Shown piece after piece: positions 5,779 to 9,838 of a stretch of DNA of 9,838 bases. The translations under genes were made by a program, and so were the position numbers. The stretch is from positions 1-9,838 of the forward strand of contig JBEKUI010000182.1 in assembly GCA_049515175.1 (NCBI GenBank), written 5' to 3'. Each line of letters begins with the position of its first letter. Within the stretch, counting starts at the first letter, position 1. The stretch is from JACQNR01 sp049515175. Lineage in GTDB: Bacteria; Acidobacteriota; Terriglobia; UBA7540. Under the pieces are notes generated by a model. It saw only the letters and a program-made list of their open reading frames with translations, searched no databases and was not told the origin of the DNA.

Positions 5779-6530
5779 GCGGGCGCCTGCGCCGTCTGAT
5801 CTCCGCTCTCCTCGGGCGCCACGGGCGGTTCAACGTAGTACAGGATGCGGCTGCAATTCTCACAGGCAAGGACCGACAGGTTGCTACGGGCCTCGTTATA
5901 AAACTGCGGCCGGAGGAGGACGTTGCAGCCCGTGCAAAACCCGTCCCGCACCGCCGCCACCGCGATGCCGCGCCGCGCCCTGCGCACGCGCTCGTAGTGC
6001 TCCAGGACCTGCGGCCCCACGGAAGCTTCGTCCCGCTTGCGCTGCGCCTGGAGGCCGTCGCGCTCCTCGACGTCCGCCTGGCGGAGCGCCTGGAGCTGGC
6101 GCACTTCCCCGGCCACCCGCGCCTTCTCCGCATCGAGCCGCGAGGCCGCCTCACGGATGAGTTTCTCGAGCTGTTCCGCCTCGATCATCTTTTCCAGGAT
6201 CTGGTCCTCGAAGGCTCGAATCTTCCCTTCCTCGCCCCCAATCTCCTTGAGCATCGCCTTGTACTGCTCGTTGGTCTTGACTTCGTAGAGCTGGTCTTTG
6301 TGCTTGGTGATACGCACCTGGATGGTTTTGATCTCGTTCTCCAGGTCGCGCCGTTCCTTCTGGTTCTTCGCCAGGCGTGCCTGGCGCTCTTCGTGGGCGT
6401 GGATGAATTCGTGGAGTTGGGTTTCGAGGGTTTGAATCTGCGAAGGCAGGGCGTCGATCTGCGCATTGAGTTCCGCAATGCGCGCGTCCAACTGCTGGAG
6501 CTCGATCACGGTCTTAAGGTCGGGATGCAC
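5775..6530 (-). CDS. Coiled-coil C4-type zinc-ribbon protein
   Basis: A 251-residue protein in two parts. Residues from about 10 to 165 are highly charged heptad-like helices (for example LQQLDARIAELNAQIDALPS), predicted to form an antiparallel coiled coil. The C-terminal part is a zinc ribbon with two CxxC knuckles, CTGC at 199-202 and CENC at 223-226. The family (formerly DUF164) is cytoplasmic, probably nucleic-acid binding, and of uncertain function; it is often encoded beside RNase H and Nif3-like genes. I chose the GTG start at 6530 because AGGAGAGG lies directly upstream and the sequence HPDLKTVIELQQLD is the normal family beginning. The open frame extends 39 codons further up, but that stretch looks non-coding. 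Its TAG stop lies inside the end of the inserted element. Confidence 0.88.
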   Translation of the reverse strand: MHPDLKTVIELQQLDARIAELNAQIDALPSQIQTLETQLHEFIHAHEERQARLAKNQKERRDLENEIKTIQVRITKHKDQLYEVKTNEQYKAMLKEIGGEEGKIRAFEDQILEKMIEAEQLEKLIREAASRLDAEKARVAGEVRQLQALRQADVEERDGLQAQRKRDEASVGPQVLEHYERVRRARRGIAVAAVRDGFCTGCNVLLRPQFYNEARSNLSVLACENCSRILYYVEPPVAPEESGDQTAQAPA

Positions 6531-6532
6531 AG

Positions 6533-6540
6533 CCTCTCCT
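6533..6540 (-). promoter_or_regulatory. Ribosome-binding site deciding a GTG start
   Basis: AGGAGAGG on the minus strand ends two bases before the GTG at 6530, with the AGGAG core five bases away. It fixes the start of the zinc-ribbon protein at GTG rather than at the distant upstream ATG at 6647. Confidence 0.65.
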
Positions 6541-6607
6541 GATCCATGTTTGCCCCCCGGGTGCCCGCGCACGTCTGGGATGTCCGCCCGTTGCCCGATG
6601 ATGCTTG

Positions 6608-6636
6608 ATTCTGGCACAAACTGCGCCGGGCGGCAA
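6608..6636 (-). promoter_or_regulatory. Possible sigma-70 promoter for the zinc-ribbon/RNase H unit
   Basis: On the minus strand TTGCCG (6631-6636) is a -35-like box, followed after exactly 17 bases by CAGAAT (6608-6613) as a -10-like box. TGC just before the -10 forms an extended -10 motif. Each box matches four of six consensus bases. It would give a leader of about 70 bases before the GTG start. Confidence 0.33.
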
Positions 6637-6661
6637 GAAAACGTCACGGCACGTCGCGCGT

Positions 6662-6703
6662 CCCTCCGACCTTGCGGCGGCTTTGCGCCGCCAGATTGGG
6701 AGG
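6662..6703. repeat. Two-part stem-loop
   Basis: An outer stem pairs CCCTCC at 6662-6667 with GGGAGG at 6698-6703. An inner stem pairs GGCGGC at 6676-6681 with GCCGCC at 6687-6692 around the loop TTTGC. The two stems are separated by unequal unpaired bases. It could be a dispersed palindromic repeat or RNA structure; nothing in the window shows a second copy. Confidence 0.4.
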
Positions 6704-6868
6704 TGAACTCGCCGCGACAAGATCAAACTGACGTTCCCCACGGGTGGCCCGGACAACGCAGTCCGATGTCGGAGTTGCGGGAGTGAAAGGCACGGCGCTG
6801 ATGCCGGCGTCGCGGGTGGTGTAGGAATCGCCCGGAAGGTCTGCGAATTTCAAAGGCCGGAGCGGGGA

Positions 6869-6892
6869 TGCCCCTCGCTGACGCGAGGGGCA
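6869..6892 (-). terminator. 10-bp hairpin after the small unknown gene
   Basis: TGCCCCTCGC at 6869-6878 and GCGAGGGGCA at 6883-6892 form a perfect 10-bp stem with a four-base loop. On the minus strand it begins 28 bases after the TAA of the small gene at 6920. No T run follows. GGCAC/GTGCC at 6889-6901 can form a competing hairpin that shares its bases. It is probably a transcript end or stabiliser. Confidence 0.5.
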
Positions 6893-6919
6893 CCGGGTGC
6901 CGGCGTTCTCACCCAGGGG

Positions 6920-7321
6920 TTACTTCCACTCCCAAAACTTGGAATGCGTATTCCCCTGGACATCGACATCGAACTCGAAAATCGCGGCGACGGTGTTGAG
7001 CCGCGCCAACTTCGGCGAAGCCGTGCTGTAGTACACGGCGCCTCGGTAACTGACCGCGCCGCCCCCCACGAACTTCCCGACCCCCTGGCCTTTCCAGGTC
7101 GCGGCTTCCCCGTCCTGCGTGATGATGAGCCCCTGCCCCTCTCCATACAAACTCCCGTCGGGCCGCGAAACCGAGCAGTAGGTCGCGATCTCATTCACAT
7201 CAAGTCCCACCACTTTGCCGTTGCTTTCGAACGACACTTCGACCTTGAATCCACCATCCACGGAAAGCACTCTTCTTGCCGTCCGTTTCCCCCGCGATTC
7301 ACCGATCTGTTCTCCGAGCAT
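6920..7321 (-). CDS. Small conserved-looking protein of unknown function
   Basis: A 133-residue protein without signal peptide or membrane segment, rich in alternating hydrophobic/polar stretches that predict an all-beta fold. It has glycine turns (GEGQGLIITQDG at about 56-67, GKFVGGGAVSYRG at about 76-88) and an aromatic C-terminus, KFWEWK. No catalytic motif is visible. I recall similar hypothetical proteins of about this length beginning MLGE(K/Q)IGE in several soil bacteria, possibly a small barrel, but I cannot name a function. I chose the ATG at 7321 because GGAGGAGG lies five bases upstream; the ATG at 7339 would place that ribosome-binding site inside the gene. A TATACT sequence at 7385-7390 is a possible -10 box. 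It ends in TAA. Confidence 0.78.
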   Translation of the reverse strand: MLGEQIGESRGKRTARRVLSVDGGFKVEVSFESNGKVVGLDVNEIATYCSVSRPDGSLYGEGQGLIITQDGEAATWKGQGVGKFVGGGAVSYRGAVYYSTASPKLARLNTVAAIFEFDVDVQGNTHSKFWEWK

Positions 7322-7324
7322 AGT

Positions 7325-7334
7325 CCTCCTCCTT
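7325..7334 (-). promoter_or_regulatory. Strong Shine-Dalgarno deciding a start
   Basis: The minus strand reads AAGGAGGAGG and then ACT before ATG, close to ideal complementarity to the 16S rRNA tail. It selects the ATG at 7321 over the in-frame ATG six codons upstream. Confidence 0.75.
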
Positions 7335-7458
7335 TTCAAACTCGTGTCTGTGAGATTTGTTCTTCAGATTACCCTGAGGGCTGGAGTATATACCTATTCC
7401 CGTGCAAGTCTCCACGGGGATCAATAGACGAGGGCAAACTCGCCCCGGCGGGCGCCGC

Positions 7459-7590
7459 TCAGCGCGCCCCCTTCACGTAGACTTCGCCCATCTTCAAGCT
7501 TTCCCGTTCGTGGAAGCTGCCCCGCGTCAGTTCCTTCCCCGACTCCGCATACTCCCGGATCTTTTCCGCCATCCGTCGCGCCACATCGGG
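7459..7590 (-). pseudogene. In-frame C-terminal remainder of the sulfatase-family gene
   Basis: After the TAG at 7591-7593 the same frame stays open for 43 codons to a TGA at 7459-7461. The encoded stretch begins PDVARRMAEKIREYAESG, which continues the usual C-terminal sulfatase pattern of 'N-V-A-(D/E)-x-x-P-(D/E)-x-(V/A)-x-x-(M/L)'. GC at the third codon position is 35 of 43, typical for coding DNA in this window. The full gene would encode 522 residues counting the stop position. The upstream position often carries Tyr, His, Gln or Lys in relatives. Confidence 0.75.
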
Positions 7591-9027
7591 CTAGCGCTCC
7601 GCGACGTTGTGGAGCTCTTGCGGGTCCTGGGAGAGGTTGTAGAGCTGGGGCGTGTACTCGCCCTCGTAGCCCTGGGGGTTCCAGATCTGGCTGTAGTTCC
7701 ACTCTCCCATGCGGACGGCCGCGATCCATCCGTAGCCCTGCACGGCGTGGTCGCGAAGGCTCCGCGTCTCACCGCTGACGAGCGGCCAGAAATTCTGCCC
7801 GGTCACGCGCGCCGGAGCCTTCAAGCCCAGCAGCGAAAGCAGCGTCGGCATCACGTCGGGAATCTGCACAAAACCCGAGACGCGCTTCCCCGCGAATTGT
7901 TTGCCGGGCATGCGAATGAGCAGCGGGATGTGGGTGACCTGCCCGCGCAGTTTCTCCGGACCTTTCAAGAACTGCTCCTGCTCGCCGAGCATGGCGCCGT
8001 GATCGGAGAGAAACACCACGATGGAGTTCTCGAACAATCCCAGTTCGCCGAGGGTCTCCAGGACTTTCCCCAACCAGTAATCCACGCAGGCGGCTTCGCC
8101 GGCATAATTGGCGCGCATGCGCCGCTTGGCCTCCTCGGGGAGTTGGACGTTCGCGTAGGGAGGCTCGATCCACGTACGCCCCTGCGCGTTGGGCAGGTAT
8201 TTCTCAAGGAACCGCGCGGGGGGATCCCACGGCTCGTGCGGGTCGAACGCCTCCATGTGCAGCAGGAAGGGCCGCTGGGCGTGATTCTCCCGCAGCCAGC
8301 GGGTGGTGGCGCGTGACACCAGCTCCACCAGCGACTCGCCTTCCTTCTGCCAGCGTTGGCGGTTGGCCTTGTATTGGCTCAGGAACTCGTGCAGGTCATC
8401 GATCTTGGCCAGGTAATCGTTGGGGACGATATCGCTCACGTCGAGCAGGCCGTGGGGCGAGGTCCCGTAATAGTCGGTCTCCTGCCCGCGAATCCATTCA
8501 TAGGTGCGATAGCCGCGATGGAAATTCCTGCCCGGCCGTTGCAGGTGGGGAAGATCGCCGATGAGGGCGGGAATGTATCCCGCCTCGAGCAGGACTTCCG
8601 CCAGCGTGACGTCTTCGTTGTAGAGGTTGTGCCATCCGGGCCACTGCACGGGCTCGGGCTGGCGATAGTAGTGGAGAGGAAAGATGCGCCGCCCCGTCCA
8701 AAGCGTCCGCCGGATGGGGATGGTGGGCATGCCTTCGGGGTAGAAGTCCTCGAAGATGACCGAGTCCCGGGCGAAGGCGTTCAGGTTGGGGCACTCGACC
8801 CACTGGCTGCCGTAACAGGCCAGGTTATCGCGGCGGAAGGTGTCGGCCACCAGCAGGATCACGTTGAGCTTGTTGCCCGTCTGCCGGGGCGGGCGCTCCC
8901 ACACCGAACCGCACTCGGCGGGCGCCGCCTCGCCCCTTACCCCCTGCGGATCCAGCGCAAGCCCCGCCAGGCTCGCCGCGGAAGCGCCGGTCAGGAAGCC
9001 TCGGCGGGATAAGCGATCCTTCTTCAT
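7591..9027 (-). CDS. Tat-exported sulfatase-family enzyme with Thr active site, ending at premature TAG
   Basis: A 478-residue alkaline-phosphatase-superfamily protein of the sulfatase fold, with a Tat leader (SRRGFLTG at 7-14, then a hydrophobic Ala/Leu stretch). Metal-site residues are visible: Asp62 (VADTFRRDN), His264 (FDPHEPW), Asp342-His343 (LSDHG) and Lys355 (FLKG). The family signature C/S-x-P-x-R reads T-I-P-I-R at 102-106, so the residue normally converted to formylglycine is Thr. Thr is the nucleophile in nucleotide pyrophosphatase/phosphodiesterase relatives, so a phosphoester substrate, or a divergent sulfatase, is possible. ATG at 9027 has GGGGGA about 8 bases upstream. The frame ends at TAG after LHNVAER, but coding sequence continues to 7459, so about 43 residues are missing from the C-terminus. 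The catalytic core is intact. Confidence 0.85.
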   Translation of the reverse strand: MKKDRLSRRGFLTGASAASLAGLALDPQGVRGEAAPAECGSVWERPPRQTGNKLNVILLVADTFRRDNLACYGSQWVECPNLNAFARDSVIFEDFYPEGMPTIPIRRTLWTGRRIFPLHYYRQPEPVQWPGWHNLYNEDVTLAEVLLEAGYIPALIGDLPHLQRPGRNFHRGYRTYEWIRGQETDYYGTSPHGLLDVSDIVPNDYLAKIDDLHEFLSQYKANRQRWQKEGESLVELVSRATTRWLRENHAQRPFLLHMEAFDPHEPWDPPARFLEKYLPNAQGRTWIEPPYANVQLPEEAKRRMRANYAGEAACVDYWLGKVLETLGELGLFENSIVVFLSDHGAMLGEQEQFLKGPEKLRGQVTHIPLLIRMPGKQFAGKRVSGFVQIPDVMPTLLSLLGLKAPARVTGQNFWPLVSGETRSLRDHAVQGYGWIAAVRMGEWNYSQIWNPQGYEGEYTPQLYNLSQDPQELHNVAER

Positions 9028-9110
9028 GATGTATTCCCCCGTTTGAATTACGGGCCAACAAAAACCCGCGGCACCATTCCTGTGCCGTGCCTACCCGCTA
9101 CGTCAATGAT

Positions 9111-9719
9111 TCATCGGTTTTCAGGATGGACCGGCTCGCCTAACTCTTGCTTCTTGGCTGCAGTGCTGCGCTCTGCGCCAGCCGGCGCTCTTGTTCCCTG
9201 GTCTGGGGTAGGGGCGACTCCTGGTTCCTTCAAGGCTTTGCGAGCTGAGTTGGCAATCGAGCCGCACAGGACCTTCGCCCCGTGGGGGCAGCGCTTCGTT
9301 GCATTTTCGAGAATGGACTTCAGGTTGTCGTAATCGGCTGTCGCGTCGACGTGCCCGAGAATGAAACGGTCGAAATTCGGGGTGTTCCTGATCTCGGTCA
9401 TAAGCTTCGGGAGTTCGGACCATCGTTTGGCTAGGGACGCGGTGACATACTCAGACACGCCTTCGGCTAGGTAGCCATCGTCGCATTCAGGAAACTCCAT
9501 AAACCACTTGCGAAGGTCGAGCCAAGTTCGAGCACTTCTGAGCGCCTTGTCCGCAGCTTCCTCGCACCGGTCCTCCGCACCAAGGCCCGAATGGCTACTC
9601 ATTACCATGAGGAAAAGGACCACTACAGCGAAGAACGTGGAGCGAGTATTGTCCTGCCCGAGTAGAATCCGAGCGTCGCGAACATGCCGTCTGGAACGCA
9701 TCAACAAGCGTGCAGGCAT
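9111..9719 (-). CDS. Secreted cysteine-containing protein of unknown function
   Basis: A 202-residue protein with a long basic N-terminus, a hydrophobic core FFAVVVLFLMVM at 29-40 and a likely signal-peptidase site after LGA at 48, so the mature protein is probably periplasmic or extracellular. The mature part (about 50-165) is helical-looking and has four cysteines at 52, 79, 144 and 152, enough for two disulfides. The tail from about 165 is Pro/Ala/Lys rich and probably disordered. No catalytic motif is recognised. I chose ATG at 9719 because GGGAGG lies about 8 bases upstream; ATG at codon 7 is an alternative. It ends in TGA, 83 bases before the sulfatase-family gene, with no clear promoter between them, so co-transcription is possible. 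Confidence 0.72.
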   Translation of the reverse strand: MPARLLMRSRRHVRDARILLGQDNTRSTFFAVVVLFLMVMSSHSGLGAEDRCEEAADKALRSARTWLDLRKWFMEFPECDDGYLAEGVSEYVTASLAKRWSELPKLMTEIRNTPNFDRFILGHVDATADYDNLKSILENATKRCPHGAKVLCGSIANSARKALKEPGVAPTPDQGTRAPAGAERSTAAKKQELGEPVHPENR

Positions 9720-9807
9720 TTGACTGTCCTCCCTAAGGGTTCACATCCTGCACCAATAGCGTGGATCATGCCACGTACACGCGGGTGGCCAGAGCTACTG
9801 CGGCACG

Positions 9808-9827
9808 ATGACTGAGAAATCAGTCGT
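9808..9827. other. Small hairpin with GAAA loop at the right edge
   Basis: GACTGA at 9810-9815 pairs with TCAGTC at 9820-9825 around GAAA. Two more pairs (A-T and a T-G wobble) extend the stem to 8. A GAAA tetraloop would be stable in a plus-strand transcript. The surrounding 9720-9838 stretch shows no gene. Confidence 0.35.
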
Positions 9828-9838
9828 CCGCCGAGCGG

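Larger units (their letters stand above)
6531..6919. other. 389-base intergenic region without a convincing gene
   Basis: No frame here looks coding. A 69-codon minus-strand frame at 6644-6853 has no ribosome-binding site and no recognisable sequence. The region holds a possible sigma-70 promoter for the zinc-ribbon gene (6608-6636), a two-part stem-loop at 6662-6703 and a strong hairpin at 6869-6892 behind the upstream gene. It therefore appears to be a transcription-unit boundary. Confidence 0.6.

Noticed and set aside
6531..6647. 39-codon upstream extension of the zinc-ribbon frame to an ATG
   Set aside because: The GTG at 6530 has AGGAGAGG directly upstream and begins at the usual family start; the extension has no family-like sequence and covers the possible promoter.
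6644..6853. A 69-codon minus-strand frame in the intergenic region
   Set aside because: There is no Shine-Dalgarno and no recognisable sequence, and it contains the stem-loop at 6662-6703.
1..9838. General reassignment of TAG to an amino acid
   Set aside because: Four intact genes stop naturally at TAG at the expected family lengths; read through, the isomerase would fuse to ThuA.
1..9838. CRISPR array, tRNA, rRNA, toxin-antitoxin or phage defence genes
   Set aside because: I looked on both strands and found no regular spaced repeats, no tRNA-like cloverleaf and no protein of these classes.

Overview
The window is GC-rich bacterial DNA. Every convincing gene lies on the minus strand; the long plus-strand open frames are antisense shadows. 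The gene content suggests a free-living heterotroph: twin-arginine-exported Gfo/Idh/MocA dehydrogenase and sulfatase-like enzymes, a secreted tandem ThuA protein, and a branched-chain type acyl-CoA dehydrogenase. The style of the Tat leaders and of the sugar-oxidation cluster looks most like Acidobacteriota (Bryobacterales-like), with Planctomycetota or Verrucomicrobiota as alternatives. This is inference from protein style; no rRNA or marker gene is present.

Layout from high to low coordinate, which is the direction of transcription. (1) 9111-9719: a secreted, cysteine-containing protein of unknown function. (2) 7591-9027: a Tat-exported sulfatase-fold enzyme with Thr at the position that is normally the formylglycine Cys/Ser. 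Its frame is cut by an in-frame TAG, and 43 clearly coding codons follow, to 7459. (3) 6920-7321: a small conserved-looking protein of unknown function with a near-perfect Shine-Dalgarno. (4) 5775-6530 and 5187-5606: a coiled-coil C4 zinc-ribbon protein and a type I ribonuclease H, a pairing seen in many bacteria. Here they are separated by a 119-bp MITE-like element whose end coincides with the TAG stop of the zinc-ribbon gene. (5) 3936-5114: an acyl-CoA dehydrogenase followed by a strong hairpin. (6) 3756 down to 230: a sugar-oxidation operon of Gfo/Idh dehydrogenase (interrupted by an in-frame TAG at codon 107), TIM-barrel sugar isomerase/epimerase (start overlaps the previous stop as ATGA) and tandem ThuA protein. 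(7) 1-120: AT-rich DNA (44 of 120 bases are G/C) with a 15-bp direct repeat, possibly the end of a mobile element.

The operon at 230-3756 looks like a module for oxidising a glycoside or polyol to a keto-sugar and processing it further, related in composition to ThuA/ThuB-type and 3-keto-glycoside pathways. Its dehydrogenase is broken as written. The most notable points are the two amber codons in two exported-enzyme genes while four intact genes also end in TAG, the MITE-like insertion on a stop codon, and the Thr-type sulfatase active site. I see no CRISPR array, tRNA, rRNA, phage module or defence system.
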